Of a stretch of DNA of 64,000 nt, positions 48,513 to 60,774 are shown piece after piece; the first letter of the stretch is position 1; the number at the start of each line of letters is the position of its first letter. This DNA is from Limnephilus marmoratus (Eukaryota; Arthropoda; Insecta; Trichoptera; Limnephilidae). The stretch spans positions 34,470,405 to 34,534,404 of the forward strand of contig OU862909.1 in the NCBI GenBank assembly GCA_917880885.1, read 5' to 3'. The notes under the pieces were generated by a model that saw only the letters and a program-made list of their open reading frames with translations, was not told the DNA's origin and ran no database searches. The translations under genes were made by a program, and so were the position numbers.

Positions 48513-50730
48513 AGATTATTTAGTGAGTAGGTAATTAAATGTTTAGGTAGGATTTTCTTGTTCGGTAACCAAAGTTGCAAGAAATAGGTAAGTACACTAA
48601 AACTTAAAACATGGTTGAAAAAACTTGGAGTAACAGGAACCCATTTCACAACTGCAGTTAAGAGGAAGCCACCAGCTAAAAATGTATGTATTTTTAGGGT
48701 GCCTTATATCGCCGCGAATGTAGGTATTTTAATAGGTATAAAATCGTCTGGCAAAAGGAGTCTAGAGTCTAGAGGTCACGATCTCAAGCGCAAAAGTTGT
48801 TTTTATTTATTTGTGAATAATTTTATGAGAAAGAAAAAACTATCACTGACAATTTTAGCCATAAAATAATATTTTTTTGAAAGTTGTTTCTTATACGCGT
48901 TCATATATTTCCAATGAAAACATATTTTTTTTAGTGGTTCACACTTATGTTTTTTCTGGAGTAATTAATCAGAACCTACTGAAATTTTGGATTCTTGACG
49001 CCGTCCGGCAACGCCGCCATAGGGTACGTCCTGTTGGAGCGGGAGATACCAATTTTATTTTAATTCTACTCAATGGAAACGGTAGGAAAAGCTTCAATGC
49101 ATTTAAAGCATTTTTTATATTTATAATGTAAACCGATTTGTGGTAGATTAATTTAAAATTAATGTTCACCTTAAAACGAGATTAAAGAATGAAGATATCA
49201 AAGAAAATGTAATCAATGGGCACGGGACACATTTTTTTACAATATTCGATCTCGGGTAAAAAACGACTGCTTTATTTACAGCATTACCTTTATCTACAAA
49301 TCCTTATTTAATGGAAACAAGCCATAAATCTTAACATTAGTAGCAATTAATAATTATTAATATGCCGTACTGTAATGGGGGGAAATTCTGATAAGAGCAA
49401 CAGCCAACAGCAGAAACACCCATGTCATAACTCATAACCATAACTACCCCGAAGCTGACACAATCGCTGGCAACATCTCTCGTACCTCAACTCTAATAGT
49501 TGGTATGTGTTGGCATATTATGTCCATTGTGTGCAATAGAATAGTGCAGCTGGTAAGTGTGGATCGGCATTGTCGCCAACCTGCGGCTGTTATAAATTTG
49601 TTCGCCTGTGATTTTGATTCTGTGCATAACTTTAGCTGAAAGGAGAAATTCTGTCAGTAGATGTGGGAATTTGCTAAGCCGTAGGTATGTACTTGTGACA
49701 CATTCTACGGGACTTGTGTCTTGTGTCAATGCCCCCCACGATCAGATTGCGGTGTCTCGTTGCTTCTATTGTGTTGTTTATATGCATGCAGAAGTTAATT
49801 CAAGAAATGAGAACTTTGCAAAAGCAGCTATTTACGGACTGGCCATAATGTCCAAGTAACGATACGCCAAGCGACGAGTTTAGGTGAAAATGTGATAAAA
49901 ACACATATCACACATCCCATAGAAAAGTTAATTTTAAAGGAGAGCGAAAACAATTCAATAAATGATGATCAAGCGGTCCCGTCGAAAAGAGATTCAAGCG
50001 ACATCGGAGATGGAGTCACCTAACTTAAATACAGATTTCTTGGGGCATAGATATATTCACAATCACTTTACTTTTCATAGATAAAACGTAAAATAGAAAT
50101 TTTTTAATTACGACACTTTTCTCTGGGATGTGCGATGTGGATGTGCCTCAAATTATTGCTTTTTGTATGTGTGTTACAAAAGATAAAATCTATAATGTAT
50201 TTGCAGCCGGATTTTTGCTTAGAATAAAGAATATAACACTAGAAGTGCTGTACAAATTTGAATGTGTAACTCACTTAAGTACTTTTTGGTTCTAGACCAT
50301 TTAGCACGCGGTCAGTTTCCCTTACACTTGCATGAAATTGTACGTCAATACCACTTTAAATTTCGTGATCATGGTGGAACACCGTTTTGTATGGAAATAT
50401 AGGCCGAAATTAGGCCTATAATTGGATCACGAAACTCGCCCACAAGGCACTTCTTGTGTTATTATTTATTCTATGGATTTTTGTTGCGAGTTTTTTTCTT
50501 TTTCAAACATGAAACTGGTCAAGTTCCGCGGCAAAATTAAAAGTTAGTTTTTCTCCGATATAAAAAGCGTTCGATATCTTTGCAAAAATATTTAATACAC
50601 AAATGCGTCATCATGACACCATTGTGCTGTGAAATAATATGCATTATGGATGACCCCTTTTCCGATTTTAACTAATTTTAAAAAAAATGGGACCTCCTAC
50701 TTCACTCAATTTCCATGTTATTCATAATTT
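48513..50730. other. No gene recognised
   Basis: 48775-48960 is a diverged relative of 45040-45240. Several 60-85-residue frames exist (for example 48615-48869 and 49608-49859) but none shows a domain, splice context or codon pattern that supports a gene. The remainder is AT-rich single-copy-looking DNA. Confidence 0.35.
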
Positions 50731-51255
50731 TTTATTTTTTTTATTTTATTTATTAACAGAAACAAACAGTACAAAAGATAATTTGTTTAAAAAATTACAA
50801 TTTATAAGTATATTACATGGTAGGTACCTATTATGTGTTTCATTGTAGTGTCTTATTTATGGTATGCGTATTAAGTAATTACCGGGTGATGTATGTAGTG
50901 GGAAGGTGTGTGTGTGAGTGTGTGAGTATGTGTGTATGTATGTGTGCGCATTGAACAAATTATAATATTCGCAAGATGCTCTTTTTAAATTTGGGCAGTG
51001 AATCAGAGAAAATGTCGATGTTGGAATTTAGACCAATAATATTGAACTTATGAAGAGCACGATTGATTGGTGAATTAGATGCTGCATTTGTCTTGTAATT
51101 AAGCGTGTGGAATAGTTCTGTATAGCGTGTACGTCTTAAGGGTATATTAAAATTAACTAGGGAAAGAAGTTCGGTAGAGTCAATGTTATTATTTAAAATT
51201 TTGTGTATAAATGTCAAATCAGCTATTGCTCGCCTTTGTTGCAATGTTTGAAATG
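50731..51255 (-). mobile_element. 5'-truncated jockey-like LINE fragment
   Basis: A T-rich tract at 50728-50758 marks the poly(A) tail of a - strand element. Frame 51244-50960 contains QRRAIADLTFIHKILN and RTRYTELFHTLNYKT and ends PKFKKSILRIL, the jockey-type C-terminal region. A GTGTGTGTGAGTGTG microsatellite lies at 50906-50950. Confidence 0.65.
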
Positions 51256-51264
51256 TGCATAAAG

Positions 51265-51310
51265 TTATGATGAATTGTTCAAATTCTCCGAAACAACCAG
51301 TCCTAAAAGT
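51265..51310. repeat. Solo end of the GGAC-TTGTTT MITE
   Basis: GATGAATTGTTCAAATTCTC and CGAAACAACCAGTCCTAA match the right end of 42988-43253. Similarity continues about 25 bases past the element end. Confidence 0.65.
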
Positions 51311-51321
51311 TAATTTGCTAA

Positions 51322-51539
51322 AAGAAATTCAGTTGATTCGTAAGGCTCCGCAACCGGGCTCGAAAAGAAGATGGAGAGAAACAAAATTACGAATGTTAGA
51401 GGAGAGCGCTAACATTTACAGCGACAAAAAATGTTTAATAAAATACGACTCGTTTAAAATAGAGCAAAAATCTCGCGGGGAGCATCTTAAGTATCATTTA
51501 AAGAAATATTGTGAATTTTTTCACAAATATAATTTATAG
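51322..51539 (+). CDS. Unrecognised possible terminal exon
   Basis: After a possible acceptor (GAAATTCAG) an open frame encodes LIRKAPQPGSKRRWRETKLR, then MLEESANIYSDKKC and HLKYHLKKYCEFFHKYNL, then TAG. It is about 70 residues and highly basic. No domain is recognised and no partner exon was found. It could be the end of a transposase or a chance frame. Confidence 0.22.
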
Positions 51540-51990
51540 AAACAAACTTGTTTTAATAATTTTTGGAGCATACTTTGCGATTTTTTCTATCGCGGGAATT
51601 TCATATAATTTGCGTTTGAGTTGCATCTAGACATTATCTTAAAAAATAACATATATTTTTTTAAGAGCTTAAGAATTTCAAATGTTTAAGGGAGATATGT
51701 AAGTAATCGGTAGAAATTCGGGTGGCGGGCCCTTAATAAAATCCAACTCGTGTGTGGGAATACAGTAGATAAATATTAGCATCACATCAGAGAATCCCCT
51801 TCTACTTGAGAAGTCTTTTGAAATCCTTTTTTAATCCCCAGAAAATAAAAATCTTTTCAAGCGTAAAAGCCAAGCCAAAACTTTCTGTTCCAGAAAATCG
51901 AACGCCACCGGTGTTCAACATGCATCTGTGTCATGGGGAAATATGTGCAAGTGCATGCAGCATGTTTGTTTGTATGATGTGTTGACTTAC

Positions 51991-52193
51991 AGCTTTACGA
52001 CGACCCGTGTTGGCAGTGTGCACTGAGTGCAGTGGCGGTGTGTGGTGTGTGGTGTGTGGTTTGTGGCGGTGTGTGGTTGAATAGCGATAGTTGCCGCCGC
52101 GAGTTCAGCGAGACTTGACCCATTTCCAGAGAGTGTACTCAATGCTTTGCTCAATACTACTCCATTGCAGACATCCATTTTCACTATACACAC
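51991..52193 (-). CDS. Possible orphan 5' coding exon
   Basis: A - strand frame from an ATG encodes MDVCNGVVLSKALSTLSG then NGSSLAELAAATIAIQPHT and a His/Thr-rich low-complexity end. It reaches a near-consensus donor (AAAGCT/GTAAGTC) at about 51991. The composition of the first 40 residues is protein-like. No downstream exon is recognised, and the GTGTGTGG microsatellite weakens the case. Confidence 0.28.
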
Positions 52194-52342
52194 ACATCAC
52201 TATACACCATATCGCAGGCCTTTGTGAGGGCATTAGATAAAATATTAAACAGATTTGCTAATAAAAACACGCATTCATCTCTATTGCGTATTGTGGCTTG
52301 TACAGTATGTACACACCATAAATCAAGTGTTACATTGTAGTA

Positions 52343-54561
52343 CAGTCAATTTAGCTAAATTCCTTGCAAAGGGTCAGGTAGTTTTGAATTTTTGATATAT
52401 CGTTTAGATTGCTACAGTGATGTTAAACCAAGTTTTCGACCTCGGCGAACCCCAGCATCCGGCGTTACCAACATAAATAGCTCTTTCGTTTTGCCGTACA
52501 TTTAAAAAAAAAATAAACGTCTGACAAAAAACAAATTTGAAAAATGAGTAAAAAAGCATTTCTCCTAAACATGTGGTTTCCGTAAAAAAACACAAAGATC
52601 AAATTTAAATGACATAACATTTGAAATAAATTGAGCATAAGCCTTTGAGCGTGGATAGGGTAGGTATGATAGCAGATTTAATTTTTTAGTAATGGGTGAT
52701 TCCAGTATCGCGGGTGCAACATTTAGACGCATATAAAGCTTCCTAATAATAAAACAAAAAACATTTTTAATGAAATTATTATTGGAAGAGCTACATTTTA
52801 ACATGTTTACTTTTTATTGGTTTATAAGAATTTAATTGAAATATCAAAATAGTCAGGAGGGAGGTTCAAAGTGCGATCGCGGGTGCAACCAATTTGGCCC
52901 ACCCTTTCCAGATCATAAGACAAAAACACAAAAGTCTGTTAATTGTGATACATCTATTATGTTATGCCTTGATATTTCGTAAGGCGTTAAACTAATCTAC
53001 TAAAAAAATAAACAAATATATAGAAAACAAAAACAACCAATGAATTATTAGCTTTTTAAACAATCGCGGGTGCAACATCAAATTATCGCGGGTGCAACTC
53101 GTCTAGTTTAAGTGTATATAAACTTCAATAAACCCTGATAGAGGACCGAAATAACAAATCCAACAATGCGTATTACTAATCAGTACACTTCTTTGTCATT
53201 TATGTGAATTATTTCTTTTCGGTTACGTCCAAATTTGCCGAAAATTCTATGAACATATTACATCCATCAATCCTTTTCAAAAACAAAAATTTGTTTTTTT
53301 CTTATTTTCTAGAATTTCTTTTTATATTTTGTAATTTGTAAGAGGTTCCAGATTGTTATCATCCCAATGACTTTCTGTTTCAGTTGTGGTTTTCGGAGAT
53401 TTCAAAACCAATGTGAATTGGAGACGAGACACTGAGGTTCGCGCCACGGAAATGGTATCGCCGTCTTCATATTGAAAGAAATGTTTTGATTGAATGCCTG
53501 ATTTATTTTTCAGCCCTTCCTATTTATCATCCAACGTGACCGTCTTTTTTTTAACTGCTTTTTTTTTAATAAAAAGAAGATTTTTCAGAGAGACTGCCTG
53601 CCAAATCATAGAATTTCTATAAAAAAAGCTGAAAATAATATAAACACACCTATTAAATATAAATCACTAGTAATACACAGCATATATTATTATTGAAGGC
53701 ATAAAAAACAATAAAATATATGATAAATCATACAATAAGGGTAGTTGTCAAAGAGTTGCACCCGCGATTCTAACAACACAATCGCGGGTGCAACCGATTT
53801 GAGTCAACGTTTATTTCAATTCAGCTAACATTATACTCTTAAAAACGTTTAATTCAAGTTTGCCTTTAATTTCTTCTTACTTTTACAAAGTTTCAAAACT
53901 TTGGCACTTTATTTCTGTGAAAAACACAAACTTTTATATCTTTTGTATCGCGGGTGCAACAAGCAAAGAGTGACTTCTTGTAGTCAACGATGCTTAAAAA
54001 ATAACAACAAGTACTTACATCTTTTGGCACATAATAATAAATTAATATTGTCACTACACGTTTAGCAGTAAAATATAACTTCAAACCATCGGTAACAGCT
54101 GTTTCGCGCCAGTGTTGCACGGTGTGATTTTACAGTTTATATACCGATTCTTCGAATGATAAATACTGCGATTTCAAAATTACTGTCGAGAATCGTCTAT
54201 AGCGGAATCGCCCTAATGTGACTTACCAACTTTAATAAAATTATATAATAAAATTCCGCCCCGCGCTACTACTCCAAGAGCGGCATAATTTAGGCGCTTT
54301 TTTTGGTTTTTGACGTAAGTACATATATTTAAAAAATAAATCATCCGACATCATTTTTCGACAGACGTTTACTTTTTTAAATATACCTACGGCAAAAAAC
54401 CAAACCAAGTGCCTGAAATGTGCCGGTAAAGCCGGGAGCGAGGGTTCGCCGAGGTCGAAAACTTGGTTTTAACATCATTATGGCAAACCAAACGATATTT
54501 CGAAAATTAAAAACTACCCGACCTTTTGCAAGGAATTGCCATTTTTGTATTATATTGACTG
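52343..54561. mobile_element. 2.2-kb inverted-repeat element with seven internal 13-mers
   Basis: The terminal repeats, about 110 bp, run from CAGTCAAT through TTCCTTGCAAA and GGTAGTTTT to AAGTTTTCGACCTCGGCGAA. The right copy (54440-54561) is inverted. The left flank is TA and the right AA, so a TA duplication is possible but not intact. The interior lacks a long frame. It contains TCGCGGGTGCAAC exactly seven times (52708, 52877, 53064, 53086, 53755 inverted, 53782 and 53948). The pogo-type CAGT ends are only suggestive. Confidence 0.75.
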
Positions 54562-55473
54562 AACTATTGTGGCGCAAAGTAAATATGATATTGTGTCATT
54601 GAGTGTGACGGCCTGATCAGCCCTCAATCGCCGAATTGTTAAGTGGAAAACTAAAGGTATTTTCTCACTTGAACACCGTCACATCGTTCGACCTCGTAGA
54701 TTAATATTATCGAAGAATACAGTGCAACAGTAAAATATATATAAATATTTATTCGCTTGAAGATGAGTGAAATCTCATATGAAAACTAATTGTGCAGGTT
54801 TATTTTTTTGAAGAACTGCCGGCTTCGGATGGGTCACCAAGAATAGGAAAAAACTGGAGAAATTAGAGGAAGTCCAATGTTTGACGCCAGAAGGCTCACG
54901 AAGAAAGAGAAATGATATATTTGATAATATAATTATTGAACCTTTTTCTACACTGCTTTTTCAATTTAAAATTTCTTGGAAAAGTTTATTAAAATCCCAA
55001 ACACAGTAAAATAAGTTGATTGTACAAACATAACTGCTTGCTCATAAATCATAAAAGAATAAATGATTTATTTTAAATTTCGAGCGAAATAATTTAAAAT
55101 ACTTATTTAGGCTGTGTATCAGTAATTCGAGTTCAATGAATACTAGAACGCTGATTTTCTTTGGGTTTTGTCATTTTCAAAATCGAAAAAAACAGAGTGT
55201 GCAATTCAGAATAAATTTTCTGGCATTTTTATTAATGTATATTTAATTTTAAAAATTAAAATGAACATTTTGTTATTTATTTTTTTTTTTGCATTTTCAC
55301 CAGCATTTGGTTCCTTAATGGGCAATCTGCTTAGCTAGGAACTAATATCGACCCACAAGACATAATAACACTTGTACACATTTTATAGTTATTTTTCAAT
55401 GTTATTATTATGTTATTTTTGCCATACAAATGTATCAAATGTAATGTTATAAATAAATACAATATAAATTCAC
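54562..55473. other. No recognised feature
   Basis: AT-rich DNA without exon-like frames or paired terminal repeats. Confidence 0.4.
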
Positions 55474-55670
55474 ACGCGGTAGAAGTGAAACCTCCAGAAA
55501 ACTAAAGTAGACAAGAGAAGCACCGCACAAAGAGGAGAACGATTAAACTATTTCATTCTCTCGCAGGTTAAATCTCATAGATGTATATATTTGTCTCTTT
55601 ATAGTGTCACTAATTTTCGTTTCATCGAGTTTCAAATCACAACGGTGCTAAAGAAGTTTTCACTTTAAAA
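55474..55670. repeat. MITE of the CACGCGGTAGAAG family (copy 3)
   Basis: It begins CACGCGGTAGAAGTGAAAC and ends with CAAATCACAACGGTGCTAAA and AAGTTTTCACTT, as in 1734-1996. Confidence 0.5.
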
Positions 55671-56584
55671 AAACCACTGTTTTGACAAACCTTAACACGC
55701 GATAAAGTACCTACCTATCTAGACCTGCGTATCTACGTATTTATTTTCGATCTGAACATTTCTATTTTTTTTACTTTTTCCTTTTTTCGGCAACTACAGG
55801 GTAAAAAAAAACTCAGGAAAAAATTTTAAATAGCTCTTATTAACAGCGACCGATTTTTTTTCAATTTTGGCCAAAAATAATCATAGAATAGGTCGAAAAC
55901 GAAAGCTCAAATCAAAAAATTGTTATACCACAAAGTTGACTCCAAATGTAATATGGATTCGCCAGTTTCGTTTCCGGACACCGTGTATAATATTTGTACA
56001 GAAAATATTTTTAATTGCCTTTTTCGCAATTGGAATTATTGGAATAGAAGCGCCAGTAATAATAATAATCATCGAGGTCTTTATTAAATCACGTACAAAT
56101 AACACGAATTTATAAGTAAAGAGTGATGAATTATGAGCATAGAATTACTCCCCACGTTAAGAGACGTTAGTTATGTCTATTATTACAAGTGGTGAGATTA
56201 GACAAATATAAGGCAAAGACAATACAGTAGTTTCTAATAAAAACAATAGACAATCTTGCCAACGCCCCCATACAACATACAATGGAATATATAGCGGGTG
56301 GTGTCATTAAAAATTAGTGCACGAGCGAACTCAATTATCAGTGCTCGGATATTCCATTATTCTGTATTTGTTTTACGTCGAAAGGTCAAAAGTTTTTTTA
56401 AAATTTATTTTTTAAACGCCCTTAGGGCTTTTATAAACATAGGTAATACAAGTCGGGCAATAACAAGATCAAATAGGAGTATGTAAATTAGAAAGTATAA
56501 CCACTCGAGCGATGGGTTTTCGGGGTATTCAGTTTTCGATTCAGCCATCCCATTTAATTAATATCTTATCTCTAAATATTAATA
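55671..56584. other. No gene recognised
   Basis: Frames of 60-80 residues at 55867-56115 and 56298-56486 are AT-rich and unrecognised. Confidence 0.35.
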
Positions 56585-56876
56585 TGGACACACCTTTATT
56601 GGATAACCAACACCTCTGTCATAGGTCACCCCAAGTGGTTCGCAACGTTTGGCGATTTAGCAGAGGTGCCCGGGTTCACGGGGTGAGGTTTGTCTAGGTC
56701 TTGGAGGCGGATGACAACGACACACTGAGCCCCAGATTTCTACACACCCTTTAAATCCTCTTCCTTCCCAGAACTCTCCTCTCCTTCCTATCCTTAAAAA
56801 ACCCTCCGAACAGCATCCTCAAAGATGAGGGAAATTTTTTCCCTCAGGGCCTTCTGTGTGGAGCTCATGTACAACA
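56585..56876 (+). mobile_element. SINE-like retroposon, copy 5
   Basis: It starts CCTTTATTGGATAACCAAC and ends CTGTGTGGAGCTCATGTAC. It contains TAGCAGAGGTGCCCGGGTTC and the GAGGGAAATTTTTTCCCTC hairpin. It has the short-middle form, like copy 1. Confidence 0.7.
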
Positions 56877-57672
56877 AACAACGAAATGCTTACCGAGGTT
56901 TAAAGCCAACGAATCCACTATTTATGCCTTTAGGTTTAAACATTCAAATCACCTATCAAACTTAGGGTAGCCATCGCTCGAGTGGTTAAACATTACAAAA
57001 ATAACACTAGAATCTTAAAATTACAGAAATGCGTAGCAGATATATTCGGAAATAATTATTTTTGCTTTGATGTAGGATGAATTGGTTTTGAATATTATGT
57101 CGAAAAGATGAGATGAGTTTATGTCTATTCTTCGTCAGACTTCTTAGACATAAGAAACAACATGTCTATGGTCTGTACCTATTTTTATATTGGCAGTTCA
57201 GTGAAACGTACCAACGATGTAGGTAGTTATATATTTTTTCCTGCGTCAACCACTGAGGCTAATTTGTTAGCTTTTGGGAACAACTTATAAGAATCTCCCT
57301 TAGGTACTGATGAAAAAAGTATTAGAAAGAGAAAATACCACGCTTTATATTTAAATCTAAAGTTTATCACAAAATAATAAAAAGTATCTACACCTTTATG
57401 AAACCAAAGTTCCTGACGGCAATTTGAAAAAAAAATAGAAAAGTTTAGGAATTTTTAATCAATTATTTTTAAACGAAACGAGGTGACGATAATGGTCATA
57501 ATATGTACATTTTTTATCTAATAAAATATGTGTGTTTTATTTTTTTTCGTTATCAATAATTTTAGTTAGAAAAACGTAAAGTGAACCATTTTTGAAACTT
57601 CTGTATCTGTGCATTAAAAAATTTTATCTTTCTAAAATTATGTTTTTTTCGAATTATAAAATTTATATGTAT
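56877..57672. other. No recognised feature
   Basis: AT-rich sequence. No coding exon or paired ends seen. Confidence 0.4.
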
Positions 57673-58375
57673 ACTAGCTGACCCGGAAAACTTTGTTCTG
57701 CCATATGAATTATTTCAGTGAATATTTTGGTTGTTAAATAAAAAATAACGAATTAATTGTAAGTGTGCGGGGGTGGGATTTATGACAGAAAAAAGGATGG
57801 AGCGCTGTAGACGATGGCCGCCGATAAAAAATGAAATAAAGAAAATCAGTATGAATTACGAAGAGAAATTGAGTGTACGATATTTTTTGTCAGTTCGTCT
57901 TTAGCCAACACAAATAAGCTCGATGTGCCCACTCGAGAACATGATGCCGAATGAAATATCTAAATGACGCGATGCTTCTCGTCTTGCGCATATGTGGATG
58001 AAAGCTCGATGAGGCGGACGTAGCGCTATCTGTCATTCAACAACATAAATAATTTCGTTCTGTTTGAAATACGAAAGACAATTAAATTTGTTCATACAAA
58101 AATACTAAAATCGCGTTTAAAAATGGGAGGGTGGAGGTAGGAAGGTTAAAATTTGGGGTTATAGGTATTTTTGATGCCACTTAAAAAATAGTGCAAAAAA
58201 AAAAAGATTTTTTTCTGGATATGGACACCCTAATCACCTAGCGGTATGAAATAAATAATTTAAGACCCATTCTCATACCTACCAAATATACATAAAAAAT
58301 TTCATAAAAATCGGTTAAGCCGTTTCGGAGGAGTGCGACCACAAACACCGTGACACGAGATTTTTATATATATGA
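57673..58375 (+). repeat. Degenerate RTE-like repeat
   Basis: It begins ACTAGCTGACCCGGAAAACT and ends AAAATCGGTTAAGCCGTTTC, GGAGTGCGACCACAAACACC and a TATATAT tract. This start and end are typical of insect RTE-related LINE/SINE 3' ends. No open frame remains. Confidence 0.5.
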
Positions 58376-59433
58376 TTTTATCGCCTTTCAAAAACTGTTT
58401 TAGATTCGTTCAGAATTCCATTTATTTGGATTTTATTGTAAAGCGGAAATATTTTGACCTTCTGAAAAAACATGCCGGAAGCCTGAGGGGTAAAAACACT
58501 TTTACATAAATAAGTATTAGTTGTAGTGCATTAGGAATTATTTCAGAAAAGGGGAACCAAATTTTTAAGAAATTCTCCAATACATTTATGAAAATTCGGG
58601 ATAGTCGTGAAAAAAAAAATTTTTACGGTACAACGTTGGTAGGTAATAGCAGATATATACACCTATCTGCTAATTGAAAACAGCGCATACGAACGGTATT
58701 AATTTGAATGGACTTAGTTAATAGTTAATATTTGCATAGAACAAAGACAATACACCTGCCATTAGAGCTACGTGTCTCACTTAAGTATTGTCTCTGGTAT
58801 TTGGGATAGGGGAAACATTAAACAAGTTTTACCTTCAGTTTTACAGAAAATTACACCGTTTTAACATAATACATATAAGAAACATGTTTGTTTTTTATTT
58901 AATGTTTAAATTTGTATTAAATTACAAAGCCATTAAGGGCAACTTTCTTCCTTATCAATCTGTTAAAAAGTGAAGGCTACTGCCATCTAGCGGCGTATTT
59001 TTGTAGCTTATTGTTGTTGGTTGGTAGCATTTTACAGATTAGCGACGTAAGGCGAAACTAAAATTAAATGTTAGACGATAAAGTAGATCTCTGTTTTATA
59101 TCGTACAATAACTGACACAAGCGTGTTTTTGTTGATAGTATTAGAAAATATTATTATAAATAGCCTGCGTTTCTAGTTTAAATCTCTCATATTTCGTGGA
59201 TCTCCTGTAAACAGCTAGCATTATCTAGCAAGTGGTCAAAGTGACCAAATTCAGTGTTTTGTCGGGTCGGGACAAATTATTGTAACAATGTGCATGTGAA
59301 TAAAACCAAAGGAATTCCGCCTTGAAACCAGATGTTTTACTTTGAAGTCCTTCTGCTGAATACCAATTTATAACACAATCCAAGGCATTGAAAAATGATT
59401 TGTGTAATTAAAATGTTATCTCAACTAGAAAGC
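58376..59433. other. No recognised gene
   Basis: AT-rich. A 61-residue frame at 58788-58973 is unrecognised. Confidence 0.4.
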
Positions 59434-59823
59434 AGGGTACACTTTCGGGGTGACGGCACACGCTTAAAACGAATATTTATTAGAAAAAATCTTTTGATCT
59501 ACCTTAATTACGGAATAATTTCGGTTTACGGAAGGTCTTCCAAAATAATTTATTTTTATTTTTTTATACTAATTATGGGCCGGAAAATCCAAAACTGAAA
59601 GAATTTTTTTTCGGAAAGCAATATTAACAAAGTTACACGACTTTAAAATTTTCTATAGGCACACATGAAAATCGACATATTGGAAGTATTATGACAGTTT
59701 AAAGTCATAGATAAACTAGAAAAATGTTTTACCACACAAAATTAAATGTTACCATGCAATAATATCATCAAACATACCTTATAAATCGACGAAGTATGAA
59801 AATTCGTAGTCTTAAAAATGCGT

Positions 59824-59913
59824 AACCTAACCTAACGCTAGGTTTGTGTAACATGGTTTGTGCCCCTTTATACCGCCTGCTCGCGTCCCTAACCTAACCT
59901 AACCTAACCTAAC
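59824..59913 (-). repeat. Interstitial insect telomere-type repeats
   Basis: Two short runs of CCTAA (TTAGG on the - strand), at 59825-59836 and 59889-59911, sit immediately before satellite units 1 and 2. Confidence 0.8.
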
Positions 59914-60290
59914 GCTAGGTTTGTGTAACATGGTTTGTGCCCCTTTATACCGCCTGCTCGCGTCACGGCAAAAAAACATCCCTGTTTTCAAGTAGTTTAG
60001 CGGCTACGCTAGGTTTGTGTAACATGGTTTGTGCCCCTTTATACCGCCTGCTCGCGTCACGGCAAAAAACATCCCTGTTTTCAAGTAGTTTAGCGGCTAC
60101 GCTAGGTTTGTGTAACATGGTTTGTGCCCCTTTATACCGCCTGCTCGCGTCAATTTTAAAAAACAGCCTACGTTTTCAAGTAGTTTAACGGCTACGCTAG
60201 GTTTGTGTCACATGGTTTGTGCCCCTTTATACCGCCTGCTCGCGTCAATTTAAAAAAATATCCCTGTTTTCAAGTAGTTTAGCGTTTACG
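59837..60290 (+). repeat. Satellite, five units of about 77-95 bp
   Basis: Units start at 59837, 59914, 60008, 60101 and 60196 with GCTAGGTTTGTGTAACATGG, followed by TTTGTGCCCCTTTATACCGC and CTGCTCGCGTC, then usually CCCTGTTTTCAAGTAGTTTA. Unit 1 is short, its end replaced by CCTAA repeats. A single inverted unit is in the element 23251-23758. Confidence 0.92.
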
Positions 60291-60575
60291 CCAAAAGTGA
60301 GTAAAATTTATAAAAAATAATTACTTAAGTTAGTTATTGATATGGCAACACTTAATTTTATGTGGCTGTTTCTATGACTTTAAACTGTCATAATACTTCC
60401 AATATGTCGATTTTCATGTATGCGTATAGAAAATTTTAAAGTCGTGTAACTTTGTTAATATTGCTTTCCGAAAAAAAATTCTTTCGGATTCGGATTCTCC
60501 AGCCAATAGTTAGTATAAAAAAAAAAAGTTTTATTATTTTGGAAGACCTTCCGTAAACCGAAATTAAGCCTTAAT

Positions 60576-60774
60576 TACTATAAAAAACAACTATTTGCAT
60601 TCTGGGCGATGGAAAACACTGCATTCAAAAGTTCGATATAAAATGTCATAGAATATGGACTGACATTATTGTAAATGGCTGTCTAATTAAAAACAAATTT
60701 TAATTTTACGTAATTTAAATTATAAATGCAGAATTTTCCATCGCCCCGAGTGCAAATGGTTGTCTTTTATAGTA
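60576..60774. mobile_element. Small MITE nested in the foldback right arm
   Basis: The ends TACTATAAAAAACAACTATT and TGGTTGTCTTTTATAGTA are inverted. Further in, GGGCGATGGAAAA / TTTTCCATCGCCC. The corresponding position in the left arm is uninterrupted. A fragment of the same family is at 62645-62705. Confidence 0.78.

Noticed and set aside
59937..60188. 83-residue repetitive protein
   Set aside because: Translation of the satellite array; units of 93-95 bp change frame between copies.
59837..60290. CRISPR-like array
   Set aside because: Repeats are near-identical over the whole unit with no unique spacers, and this is a eukaryotic genome.
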